Shown here piece by piece: positions 16,432 through 24,615 of a stretch of DNA of 64,000 bases. The stretch is from NCBI RefSeq assembly GCF_003391135.1, contig NZ_CP031455.1:6308001-6372000 (forward strand), written 5' to 3'. Below the pieces are notes generated by a model. That model was not told the DNA's origin, made no database searches, and saw only the letters and a program-made list of their open reading frames with translations. The position numbers were made by a program, and so were the translations under genes. Each line of letters starts with the position of its first letter. Within the stretch, counting starts at the first letter, position 1. The stretch is from Streptoverticillium olivoreticuli subsp. olivoreticuli (lineage in GTDB: Bacteria > Actinomycetota > Actinomycetes > Streptomycetales > Streptomycetaceae).

Positions 16432-16644
16432 ATGGAGCATGAGCTGCGGGCCGAGTACGTGGACGGTGGGTCGCCGGGAGCGGCGGTCAAGACGTGGCAT
16501 GTGGTGCGGGAGGAAGGCGTGACGGCCATGTGCGGGCGTGAGCTCTCGCCCGCGGCGGCGGTGCGCTCCGCCGACGACTGGGGGACGCCTGGTCTCGACC
16601 TGTGCCACGCGTGTGGGGCGCTGTATCTGCGCGAGGCCCCGTAG
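16432..16644 (+). CDS. Small putative zinc-binding protein, unknown function
   Basis: 70 residues with MCGREL and CHACG, giving three cysteines and a histidine in a likely zinc knuckle (C-x24-26-CxxC spacing). The N-terminal part (AEYVDGG, KTWHVVREEGV) is consistent with a short beta domain. Similar small proteins occur in Streptomyces, without known function. ATG 16432 lies 40 bases after glutaminase, so co-transcription is possible. The gene ends at a repeat cluster. Confidence 0.65.
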   Translation: MEHELRAEYVDGGSPGAAVKTWHVVREEGVTAMCGRELSPAAAVRSADDWGTPGLDLCHACGALYLREAP

Positions 16645-16659
16645 CCGGGGCTCCGCCCG

Positions 16660-17085
16660 GGCCCCGGGTGCGGGCCGATTGCCGCCTGCGGCGGGAGCTC
16701 CCTGCGGGAGCGTCCTCAATCGCCGGACGGGCTGAATTCAGCCCGTGGGGGCACCTCCCAGCGGTAGCTGGGGGAGATTGAGGACAAGCGGCGCAGCCGC
16801 TTCAGGGGGTCCGGGGTCTCCCCGGTTTCGGGAAGGGGCGGGGCTGGGGAACAAGTGCCCGCCGGGCCGCACCCGACCGGGGGTCCGGGGCGGAGCCCCG
16901 GCCTCGGCGGAGCCGAGCATCAAACGCTGCGGGAAGGGGCGGGGCTGGGGAACAAGTGCCCGCCGGGCCGCACCCGACCGGAGGTCCGGGGCGGAGCCCC
17001 GGCCTCGGCGGAGCCGAGCATCAGATGCTGCGGGAAGGGGCGGGGCTGGGGAACAAGCCCGCCGCAGGCGGCAACGGCGTCGCAC
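16660..17085. repeat. Dispersed palindromic repeat, copy D, with internal expansion
   Basis: Fills the gap between convergent genes. It begins with CCGCCTGCGGCGGG and GTCCTCAATCGCCGGACGGG, has the returning arm replaced by a CCCAGCGGTAGCTGGGGGAG hairpin and GATTGAGGAC, continues with AAGCGGCGCAGCCGCTT and GGAAGGGGCGGGGCTGGGGA, and then expands into a tandem repeat. Confidence 0.85.
16831..17057. repeat. 101-bp tandem repeat inside copy D
   Basis: The sequence GGAAGGGGCGGGGCTGGGGA begins at 16831, 16932 and 17033, a constant period of 101 bases. Units 1 and 2 are nearly identical (about three differences, for example CATCAAACGC against CATCAGATGC); the third is cut after about 25 bases. Each unit holds the hairpins GGGGCGGAGCCCC and CTCGGCGGAGCCGAG. 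Confidence 0.85.
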
Positions 17086-17100
17086 CTCGCCGCGTTCGCC

Positions 17101-18039
17101 CTACGGGCAGCGCACCACCTGGCCCGCGTACGAGAGGTTGCCTCCGAAGCCGAAGAGGAGAATCGGCTCGCCGGAGGCCACCTCGCCGCGGGAGACGAGC
17201 TTGGAGAGGGCGAGCGGGATGCTCGCGGCGGACGTGTTGCCGGACTCGGTGACGTCGGTGGCGATCACCGCGTTGACCGCGCCGAGCTTGCGGGCCACCG
17301 GCTCGATGATCCGCAGATTCGCCTGGTGGAGCACGACCGCCGCCAGGTCCTCCGGGCCGATGCCGGCCCGCTCGCACACCCGGCGCGCGATCGGCGGCAG
17401 CTGCGTCGTGGCCCAGCGGTAGACGGACTGCCCCTCCTGGGCGAAGCGGGACGGCGTGCCCTCGATCCGTACGGCGTGGCCCATGCCCGGCACGGAGCCC
17501 CAGACGACCGGGCCGATCTCGGGGGTGGCCGAGGCCGTGACCACCGCGGCCCCCGCGCCGTCACCGACCAGGACACACGTGGTGCGGTCGGTCCAGTCCG
17601 CGACGGCGGTGAACTTCTCCACGCCGATGACCAGCGCGTTCGTCGAGGCCCCGGCCCGGATCGCGTGGTCGGCGCTGGCGAGGGCGTGGGTGAAGCCCGC
17701 GCAGACGACGTTGACGTCCATGACGGCGGGGGAGGGCAGCCCCAGCGCGGCGGCCACGCGCGCGGCCGTGTTGGGGCTGCGGTCGACCGCCGTGCAGGTG
17801 GCGACGAGCACGAGGTCGATGTCCTCGGCGTCGAGCCCGCTGTTCGCGAGGGCCTTCGCCGCGGCCTGCGTGGCCATCGACGCGACGGTCTCGTCGGGTT
17901 CGGCCACCCGGCGCGTACGGATCCCGACGCGGGAGCGGATCCACTCGTCGCTGGTGTCGACCATGGTCGCCAGCTCGTCGTTGGTCAGCACCCTTGCGGG
18001 CTGGTAGTGGCCGAGGGCGAGGATGCGGGACCCGGTCAT
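17101..18039 (-). CDS. 3-oxoacyl-ACP synthase III (FabH-like)
   Basis: 312 residues with the full KASIII triad: nucleophile in NVVCAGFTHAL, His in VLHQANLRI, Asn in ESGNTSAAS. The glycine loop FGFGGNLSYAG closes the protein. Typically condenses an acyl-CoA starter with malonyl-ACP. It is monocistronic and not next to fabD/acpP/fabF, so it is not the housekeeping fatty-acid copy; a specialised starter or secondary-metabolite role is likely but unproven. ATG 18039 follows gcaggaggaa. Convergent with the small zinc protein across the expanded repeat. Confidence 0.87.
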   Translation of the reverse strand: MTGSRILALGHYQPARVLTNDELATMVDTSDEWIRSRVGIRTRRVAEPDETVASMATQAAAKALANSGLDAEDIDLVLVATCTAVDRSPNTAARVAAALGLPSPAVMDVNVVCAGFTHALASADHAIRAGASTNALVIGVEKFTAVADWTDRTTCVLVGDGAGAAVVTASATPEIGPVVWGSVPGMGHAVRIEGTPSRFAQEGQSVYRWATTQLPPIARRVCERAGIGPEDLAAVVLHQANLRIIEPVARKLGAVNAVIATDVTESGNTSAASIPLALSKLVSRGEVASGEPILLFGFGGNLSYAGQVVRCP

Positions 18040-18380
18040 CGGCGGTTCCTCCTGCGCGGGGCGGACGGGCGGTGGTGGTACGGGGTTGCCAGTCTCGGTG
18101 CTGCGGGGCCGCCCGGAGGTATGTGATCCGCCAATGTTCGGCCCGTATAACTGGCACAACCCGCAGGGGCCCGGCCTCCGCCCGGCGGGCCCACCTTCCA
18201 GGATGCCGCCGCGGACGCGGTCACGGGGCCGGGCCCGCGTCCGCACGCGGAGGCGATATCGGGGGTAACAGGGGCTGCTCGACGCCGGGTGGGGTTGTGA
18301 GGGGTTTCTCGGGGAGCGCGGCCCTTGTCAGGGTAGAGGCGAAATTTACATTCCACATTCCCCCACCACACGAGGCCGAA
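18040..18380. other. Divergent promoter region, fabH-like and agmatinase genes
   Basis: 341 bases, no ORF I trust. It contains the SD of the fabH-like gene, an AT-richer patch with CCCGTATAACTGG (about 18143-18156), and AAATTTACATTCCACATT (about 18341-18358) just before the hydrolase start, either of which may hold -10 elements. No clear operator was recognised. Confidence 0.4.
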
Positions 18381-19364
18381 ATGACGTTCCCCAACGACAA
18401 GACCCCACCGGTCGCCCCGGAGGAGTCCGAGCGGACCCTGCGATTCGCGGGCCTGCCGACCTTCGGCCGGTTACCCCGAATCGAGGACGTCAAGGAGGCG
18501 AACGTCGCCGTGGTCGGCGTGCCCTTCGACTCCGGCGTCTCCTACCGGCCCGGCGCCCGCTTCGGCGGCAACGCCATCCGCGAGGCCTCGCGCATGCTGC
18601 GCCCGTACAACCCGGCGCAGGATGTCTATCCGTTCCACTACTCCCAGGTCGCGGACGCGGGTGACATCAGCGCGAACCCGTTCGACATCAACGAGGCCGT
18701 GGAGACCATCGAGGCCGCGGCCGACGGCCTGCTGGCCACGGATACCCGGCTGATGACCCTGGGCGGCGACCACACCATCGCGTTACCGCTGCTGCGCTCG
18801 GTCGCCAAGAAGCACGGTCCGGTGGCCCTGCTGCACTTCGACGCGCACCTGGACACCTGGGACACCTACTTCGGTGCCGAGTACACCCACGGGACGCCGT
18901 TCCGCCGGGCCGTCGAGGAGGGCATCCTCGACACCTCCGCGCTGTCCCACGTCGGCACGCGCGGCCCGCTGTACGGCAAGCAGGACCTGGAGGACGACGA
19001 GAAGCTGGGCTTCGGCATCGTCACCTCGGCGGACGTGATGCGGCGCGGCGTCGACGAGGTCATCGACCAGCTGCGGCAGCGCATCGGCGACCGCCCCCTG
19101 TACATCTCCGTCGACATCGATGTCCTCGACCCGGCCCACGCCCCCGGCACCGGCACCCCGGAGGCCGGCGGCATGACCTCCCGCGAGCTGCTGGAGATCA
19201 TCCGCGGGCTGTCCGAATGCCGTCTGGTCTCCGCCGACGTGGTCGAGGTCGCCCCGGCCTACGACCACGCCGACATCACCGCGGTGGCGGCCTCCCACGT
19301 GGCGTACGAAATGGTCTCGATCATGTCGAAGCAGATGGCCCCGGTTTACTGGACCAAGCCCTAG
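18381..19364 (+). CDS. Agmatinase / guanidinobutyrase family ureohydrolase
   Basis: 327 residues. Binuclear manganese site motifs are complete: GGDHTIALP, HFDAHLDTWD and SVDIDVLDPAHAPGTG. Family members hydrolyse agmatine, 4-guanidinobutyrate or guanidinopropionate, releasing urea; in streptomycetes this group often acts on 4-guanidinobutyrate, but the substrate cannot be fixed from sequence. ATG 18381 is the only start that keeps the family length. Followed by a strong terminator hairpin. Confidence 0.9.
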   Translation: MTFPNDKTPPVAPEESERTLRFAGLPTFGRLPRIEDVKEANVAVVGVPFDSGVSYRPGARFGGNAIREASRMLRPYNPAQDVYPFHYSQVADAGDISANPFDINEAVETIEAAADGLLATDTRLMTLGGDHTIALPLLRSVAKKHGPVALLHFDAHLDTWDTYFGAEYTHGTPFRRAVEEGILDTSALSHVGTRGPLYGKQDLEDDEKLGFGIVTSADVMRRGVDEVIDQLRQRIGDRPLYISVDIDVLDPAHAPGTGTPEAGGMTSRELLEIIRGLSECRLVSADVVEVAPAYDHADITAVAASHVAYEMVSIMSKQMAPVYWTKP

Positions 19365-19381
19365 CGGCACGGAACGCGATT

Positions 19382-19409
19382 CGGCGTCCGGCCGGTGGGC
19401 CGGACGCCG
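19382..19409. terminator. Bidirectional hairpin terminator
   Basis: CGGCGTCCGGCC (19382-19393) pairs with GGCCGGACGCCG (19398-19409) around GGTG, between the convergent ureohydrolase and alkaline phosphatase genes. Confidence 0.7.
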
Positions 19410-19424
19410 GATTCGCGACGGTGA

Positions 19425-20804
19425 TCAGCGCAGCGACAGGGCCGTGCGGATCGTGGTGAACAGCTGGGTCTGGTCGGTGACCCCGAGGACGCGCTCCGCC
19501 TGCGGGCCCTGCGCGGCGATGCGCACCTGGGTACCGGTGTGCTCCTGCGACTTGCCCGGCGTGTTGGTGGAGTAGTTCACCTTGAGCTGCTGGCCCTCAT
19601 TGGTCACGAGCGTCGAGGACAGCCCGGGCGGGGTGGCCTCCAGCGGCACGATCTGGCTGGTGTGGGCGTGATCGGCGGTGGTGACCACCAGGGTGTCGGG
19701 GTGCTCGGCGGCGTACGCGCGGGCGACCTTCACGGCGCGGTCCAGGGACGCGGTCTCACCGATCTGGCCGCAGGGGTCGGCCGCGTGGTCGCGCTTGTCG
19801 ATCGACGCGCCCTCGACCTGGAGGAAGAAGCCCTTCTTCCGGTCGCCCGAGCCCTTCTGCTTCTGCTCCAGCAGCTGGAGCGCCTTGCGGGTCTGCGCCT
19901 CCAGGCTCGGTGTGCCGGCCGCGCGCTCGGGGTTGCTCGTCACACAGCGCTGCGGGTCCGTGCCGCCCTGGGCGGCGGGCTTGCCGGTCCACTCGACGGG
20001 GACGTTGCCGGGGGCGAAGAGGCCGAGCACGGGCTTGCCGGAACGGGCGCCCCCCAGGCCCTTGTCGTCGGTCACCACCTGGTAGCCGAGCTTCTGCGCC
20101 TGCTCGGTGACGGTCATGCCCCGGTACGGGCCCTCGGTGATCTTCTGGTCGAAGCGGGCCTTGCCGCCGCCGAGGAGCACGTCCACCTTGTGGTTCACGC
20201 TCTGCTCGGCGATCGAGCCCGGGCCGCCCTTGGCGACGGTGTCGGACGGGCACGCCTTCATGTCGGCGGGGCCCTGGCAGCTGCGGTCGGTGGCGTGCGA
20301 GGCGAGCACGGCGGGGGTGGCGTCGGTGAGCTCGGCGGTGGTGACGCTGCCGGTCGCCAGGCCGTTCTTCTGGGCCAGCTCCAGGATCGTCGTCATCGGC
20401 TTGTCCGTGCCGGGCGTCTTGGATATCCGGCCGTTGACCGTCTTCTGCCCGGTCGCCCAGCCGGTGCCGCTGGCCGCGGAGTCGGTGACGTAGTCCGGCT
20501 TGCCGTTCTTGTCGACGGAGTACGTGGTGTACGCGCCGGTCAGCGGGAACGTGTCCATGTTCAGCCGGCCGGCCGCGCCCACGGTGTAGTCGCGGGCCAG
20601 GGTGATCTCCGAGTCGCCCATGCCGTCACCGATGAGCAGGATGACGTTCTTGGCCTTCTTGGCGCCGTGGCCGGCACCCAGCGCGGAGACGTCCGACGCG
20701 CCGCCCGACTGCGACGCGGAGGCCGCGGCCGGTACGGCGACCCCGGCGACGAGCAGTGCGGCGGCGCCCCAGGCGAGACGGCGCCCGTACGGACGAGAAC
20801 CCAT
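19425..20804 (-). CDS. phoA: Secreted alkaline phosphatase (PhoA family)
   Basis: 459 residues. Signal peptide at 1-31 (YGRRLAWGAAALLVAGVAV, cleavage near AASAS); the twin arginine is compatible with Tat export. Catalytic features: LIGDGMGDSE metal ligands, the serine nucleophile in TDSAASGTGWATG, and late ligands in QVEGASIDKRDHA and TTADHAHTS. Releases phosphate from extracellular esters using zinc and magnesium. ATG 20804 follows gaggaaac. A tatA-like gene ends 96 bases upstream on the same strand. I saw no convincing PHO-box direct repeats in front of the pair. Confidence 0.92.
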   Translation of the reverse strand: MGSRPYGRRLAWGAAALLVAGVAVPAAASASQSGGASDVSALGAGHGAKKAKNVILLIGDGMGDSEITLARDYTVGAAGRLNMDTFPLTGAYTTYSVDKNGKPDYVTDSAASGTGWATGQKTVNGRISKTPGTDKPMTTILELAQKNGLATGSVTTAELTDATPAVLASHATDRSCQGPADMKACPSDTVAKGGPGSIAEQSVNHKVDVLLGGGKARFDQKITEGPYRGMTVTEQAQKLGYQVVTDDKGLGGARSGKPVLGLFAPGNVPVEWTGKPAAQGGTDPQRCVTSNPERAAGTPSLEAQTRKALQLLEQKQKGSGDRKKGFFLQVEGASIDKRDHAADPCGQIGETASLDRAVKVARAYAAEHPDTLVVTTADHAHTSQIVPLEATPPGLSSTLVTNEGQQLKVNYSTNTPGKSQEHTGTQVRIAAQGPQAERVLGVTDQTQLFTTIRTALSLR

Positions 20805-20900
20805 GGTGTTTCCTCCCTCGGTGACCCGGCGGGAATGCCCGGCCGGGGGAAGCTCACCAGGGGAGGGTGTACCTCAGGAGGCCGTCGAGTGGCCTGTGGG

Positions 20901-21170
20901 TCACCTGGGGCTGTCGACGGGGTTCACGGGGGTGGTGGGGGTCACGTTGTTGGCAGTGGTCACCGTGGCCGCGGGGGCGGGGGCGGGGGTCACCACGGTG
21001 CCGGCCTCGGTGCCGCCCTCGTCCTTCATCGCCTTGGCCTCGCTCTTGAGGATGCGCATGGACTTGCCGAGCGCGCGGGCGGTGTCGGGCAGCTTCTTGG
21101 ACCCGAACAGAACGACCACGACGAGTACGACGACGAGGATGTGCCAGGGCTCCAGGGCATTGCGAAACAT
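20901..21170 (-). CDS. TatA/E family twin-arginine translocase subunit
   Basis: 89 residues: short N-terminus, one membrane helix (ILVVVLVVVVLFGSKKLPD, the FGSKKLP hinge being the TatA hallmark), an amphipathic helix (LGKSMRILKSEAKAMKD) and a threonine/alanine-rich tail. TatA forms the protein-conducting part of the Tat pathway. There is no tatC nearby, so this looks like a paralogue rather than the core gene set. ATG 21170 has an SD (gagaggtgg). It precedes phoA on the same strand. Confidence 0.88.
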   Translation of the reverse strand: MFRNALEPWHILVVVLVVVVLFGSKKLPDTARALGKSMRILKSEAKAMKDEGGTEAGTVVTPAPAPAATVTTANNVTPTTPVNPVDSPR

Positions 21171-21355
21171 GACGGATCCACCTCTCTCTTCCGCGTTGAG
21201 CTGGGTTGGTCTGGGTTGTCTTCCACCGGCCCTCTGTACGACGGCCGCCTTCACCATACTTGCTAGATTGCGCAACTGGACAACCTAAGGCCGTGCTCGT
21301 CCGTCTATTCCGGTGGGGAGACGTACGGAGCGGGGGAGTGGATGAGGGCTCGCAC

Positions 21356-22852
21356 ATGACTGGCACCCGGGACAGGCGCGCGCATCACAGAATGCGGACC
21401 CTCGGCCTGGTCGCCCTGGCTTTCGTGGTGCTGCTGGCCACAGGCGTCGGCTGGCTCTATCTGAAGCTCAACGGCAACATCAGCACCTTCGGCGCCGACG
21501 GCCTCTCCGAGAACCGCCCCGGCGCGAGCGCCGCGGGGCAGAACGTCCTGGTCATCGGCTCGGACTCGCGCTCAGGGAGCAACGCGAGCCTCGGCGGCGG
21601 CGAGGGCGACGTGGGCCGCTCGGACACCGCCTTCCTGCTGCACGTCTACGGCGACCGCAAGCACGCCATCGGGGTCTCCATACCCCGGGACAGCCTGGTG
21701 GACATCCCGCCGTGCAAGCTGCCCGACGGCAGCTGGACCTCCGAGCAGACCCATGTGATGTTCAACTCGGCCTTCTCCGTGGGGGATTCCGCCAAGGGCA
21801 ACCCCGCCTGCACCCAGAACACCGTCGAGAAGCTCACCGGTCTGCGGGTGGACCACACGCTCGTCGTCGACTTCGCGGGCTTCTCCTCGATGACCTCCGC
21901 CGTGGGCGGCGTCCAGGTGTGCGTGCCGAAGGACGTCTATCAGGGCGACCTCAACCCGAACCTCGGCTCGCGCGGCGACCTTCTCTTCCCCAAGGGCCGG
22001 CAGAGCGTCTCGGGCCGGAAGGCGCTGGACTATGTGCGCGTGCGCCACGGGATAGGCGACGGCTCCGACATCGGGCGCATACAGCGACAGCAGGCCTTCG
22101 TCTCCAGCATGATCAAGAAGGTGCGCTCGCAGGGGTTCAACCCCACCACCCTGCTGCCGCTGGCCGACGCGGCCACCAAGTCGATGACCGTCGACCCCGG
22201 CCTCGGCTCCGCCGACAAGCTGCTGTCCTTCGCGATGTCGATGAAGAACATCGACTTGCACAACATCAAGTTCATCACCGTGCCCTGGCGTTACGCGGGC
22301 AACCGCGTCGACATCGTGCAGCCCGACGCCGACGCCCTGTGGGCCTCCCTCAAGGCCGACCGCACCATCGACGGCAAGGACGCGGGAGCGGGCGGGCACG
22401 GCGACGCCGGGCAGACGCGGAAGCCGCAGCAGGCCACCCAGGCGGACGCCCCGGTCTCCGGCAAGGGCGTGAGCGTCGCCGTCACCAACGGCACCACCGT
22501 CCAGGGCCTCGCCGCGCGGGCCGCGAGCACCCTCGAGGAGCACGGCTACACCGTCACCGGCACCGCGACCGCGGCCGCCCAGGGCCAGTCCACCACCGTG
22601 ATCGAGTTCGGCCCCGGCGAGGCGGAGCACGCCCGGACCGCGGCCCGGCTCTTCCCCGGCGCCTATGTGCGGGGATCGTCCACACCGGGGATCTCGATCG
22701 TCCTCGGCCGCGACTACGCCGACGGGCCCGCGTCCGCCTCGTCCGCCTCGCCCTCCCCGGCGCAGCCGGGCGGCGGCGCGCTCTCCTCCGACATCGCGGA
22801 CAAGGCCCGGTCGGCCGACGACGACCCCTGCGCCAACCTGTCCTACGGCTGA
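21356..22852 (+). CDS. LytR-CpsA-Psr (LCP) family glycopolymer transferase
   Basis: 498 residues. Cytosolic basic N-terminus, one signal anchor (LGLVALAFVVLLATGVGWLY), then the extracellular LCP domain with VLVIGSDSRSGS, GRSDTAFLLHVYGDR, SIPRDSLVDIP and LDYVRVRHGIGDGSDIGRIQRQQ, whose arginines and aspartates bind the polyprenyl pyrophosphate donor. A LytR_C domain follows (about 370-470), then a serine/proline-rich tail. Attaches teichoic-acid-like or other glycopolymers to peptidoglycan. ATG 21356 chosen; GTG 21338 is a credible alternative. Confidence 0.9.
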   Translation: MTGTRDRRAHHRMRTLGLVALAFVVLLATGVGWLYLKLNGNISTFGADGLSENRPGASAAGQNVLVIGSDSRSGSNASLGGGEGDVGRSDTAFLLHVYGDRKHAIGVSIPRDSLVDIPPCKLPDGSWTSEQTHVMFNSAFSVGDSAKGNPACTQNTVEKLTGLRVDHTLVVDFAGFSSMTSAVGGVQVCVPKDVYQGDLNPNLGSRGDLLFPKGRQSVSGRKALDYVRVRHGIGDGSDIGRIQRQQAFVSSMIKKVRSQGFNPTTLLPLADAATKSMTVDPGLGSADKLLSFAMSMKNIDLHNIKFITVPWRYAGNRVDIVQPDADALWASLKADRTIDGKDAGAGGHGDAGQTRKPQQATQADAPVSGKGVSVAVTNGTTVQGLAARAASTLEEHGYTVTGTATAAAQGQSTTVIEFGPGEAEHARTAARLFPGAYVRGSSTPGISIVLGRDYADGPASASSASPSPAQPGGGALSSDIADKARSADDDPCANLSYG

Positions 22853-22983
22853 GCCGTGCAAAGGGGGGAAGAGTGGTCGAGAGGGAACCCCGTGCCTGAT
22901 TGTTCCGTTTTGGTGGTAAGCGCAGAGTGAGTCCCGTGAGCCCGAAGAGTTCCATGAGCAGTCCGTCTCCGAGGAGCAACACC

Positions 22984-24342
22984 ATGCCCGCCTTCCCCCG
23001 GGCGCTGCCCAGGCCGCTGTTGGCCCTGATCGCCGCCCTGTTCGTGCTGGTCGGCGCGGCGCTGTACGCACCGGCCGCCCACGCCGACACCAGCACCACC
23101 GGCCTGGACGCCGCCGCCGACGCGCTGCGGAAGGGCCCGGTCTACGTCGACCCCCGGGCCACCGACCAGCTGCCGGCGGCCGACGCCCAGGCGCTGGCGA
23201 AGAAGATCAGGGACGCGGGCAAGCCGGTGTTCGTCGCCGTGCTGTCCGCCGCCTCCGAATACCCCAAGGCCACCGTCCTCCAGGACCTGCGCACCAAGGT
23301 CGGCGTCACCGGCGTCTACGTGATCCACCTGGGCGACGCCATCAACGCGGGCGCCGACCCCCGCGTGATGTCCAAGAACGCCACCCGCAACCTCGTCGAC
23401 TCCGTCCGGCGCTCCGGTGGCGACGCCAAGACCCAGCTCAACAGCTTCGTCGACCAGGCCGACCGGCAGGCCAAGGGCCGCGAGCCGGGCTCCTGGGGCG
23501 GTTCGGGGGCCGGGGGCGTCGGCGCGACCGGGCTGATCACCGGCGGCGCCGTGATCGTCGCCGGTGGCGCCGGGGCGTACGCCCTCTACCGCCGCAACCG
23601 CAAGAAGCGCGAGGAGCGCGAGCGCGCCGAGCTCGACGCCCTGCGGGTCGTGGTCGACGAGGACATCACCGCCTTCGGCGAGGAGCTCGACCGGCTCGAC
23701 TTCTCCCCTGCCGAGCCCGGCGCGGACGACGCGATGCGCAAGGACTACGAGGAGGCCCTCGACGCCTACGAGGAGGCCAAGTCCAAGATGGCCGCGGCCG
23801 CGAAGCCGCAGGACGTCACGGGCGTGACCGAGTCCCTCGACAAGGGCCGCTTCGCCCTCGCCACCCTCGCCGCGCGCCGCACGAAGTCGCCGCTGCCCGA
23901 GCGCCGCGTCCCGTGCTTCTTCGACCCGCGCCACGGGCCCTCCGTCCAGGACGTCGAGTGGGCACCGCCCGGCGGCGCCGTACGGACCGTGCCGGCCTGC
24001 GCCGCCGACGCCGCCCGGATCGCCGACGGCGTGGAGCCGATGTCCCGCGAGGTCCAGACCGCGAGCGGTCCCCAGCCGTACTGGAACGCGGGACCGGCCT
24101 ACGCGCCGTGGGCCGGCGGCTACTTCGGCGGCGGCCTGCTGCCGGCGCTTCTCGTCGGCACGATGCTCGGCGGCGTCTTCAGCGGCCCCGCGTACGCGGC
24201 TTCGCCGGAGGCGGGGCCGGAGGGGGGCGACTACTCGGGGTCCGACTTCAACTCCGACGACTTTTCCGGTGGCGGATGGGGTGACGGGGGCGGCTTCGGC
24301 GGCGGTGGCGACGGTGGTGGTTTCGGGGGCGGCGATTGGTGA
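22984..24342 (+). CDS. Secreted/membrane protein with glycine-rich C-terminal tail, unknown function
   Basis: 452 residues from ATG 22984, chosen because GAGGAG lies 7 bases before it and it opens directly into a signal peptide (LLALIAALFVLVGAALY, ending AHA); an earlier GTG at 22927 exists. An extracytoplasmic domain (about 35-185) precedes a membrane helix (GLITGGAVIVAGGAGAYALY) and a charged, coiled region (about 210-310). A hydrophobic stretch (GLLPALLVGTMLGGVFSG) and a tail of GGG/FGGG repeats ending GGGDW close it. The tail resembles TPM/YgcG-type proteins, but I cannot confirm that domain. Confidence 0.8.
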   Translation: MPAFPRALPRPLLALIAALFVLVGAALYAPAAHADTSTTGLDAAADALRKGPVYVDPRATDQLPAADAQALAKKIRDAGKPVFVAVLSAASEYPKATVLQDLRTKVGVTGVYVIHLGDAINAGADPRVMSKNATRNLVDSVRRSGGDAKTQLNSFVDQADRQAKGREPGSWGGSGAGGVGATGLITGGAVIVAGGAGAYALYRRNRKKREERERAELDALRVVVDEDITAFGEELDRLDFSPAEPGADDAMRKDYEEALDAYEEAKSKMAAAAKPQDVTGVTESLDKGRFALATLAARRTKSPLPERRVPCFFDPRHGPSVQDVEWAPPGGAVRTVPACAADAARIADGVEPMSREVQTASGPQPYWNAGPAYAPWAGGYFGGGLLPALLVGTMLGGVFSGPAYAASPEAGPEGGDYSGSDFNSDDFSGGGWGDGGGFGGGGDGGGFGGGDW

Positions 24343-24354
24343 GGGCGGGCTTAC

Positions 24355-24612
24355 GAGTGCGGGTGCGGTGCGCCTGCGGCGGGCTTGTTCCCCACCCCGC
24401 CCCTTCCCGCAACTGGGGCGCGTGCCCCAGACCCCCGGCCGCGGGCCGGTTGCCGCCTGCGGCGGGAGCTCCCTGCGGGAGCGTCCTCAAACGCCGGACG
24501 GGCTGGATATCCAGCCCGTCCGGCGTTTGAGGACAGCGCGCGGAGCGTGCTTCGGGGTCTGGGGCGGAGCCCCAGTTTCGGGAAGGGGCGGGGCTGGGGA
24601 AAAAGCCCCCGG
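24355..24612. repeat. Dispersed palindromic repeat, copy E (most complete)
   Basis: Between convergent genes. It includes a perfect 52-base palindrome at 24483-24534 (each half begins GTCCTCAAACGCCGGACGGG), flanked by CCGCCTGCGGCGGG, GAGCTCCCTGCGGGAGC and GGGGCGGAGCCCC hairpins and by the GGAAGGGGCGGGGCTGGGGA module on one side and its complement on the other. Confidence 0.9.
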
Positions 24613-24615
24613 AGC

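Noticed and set aside
16745..17422. ORFs of up to 423 codons across the repeat cluster
   Set aside because: They translate the GC-rich repeat (GRTRP, GAGLGNK) and then run antisense through the fabH-like gene.
20805..20900. PHO box upstream of phoA
   Set aside because: GGTGA-like fragments exist but no spaced direct repeats of GTTCACC, so PhoP control is not claimed.
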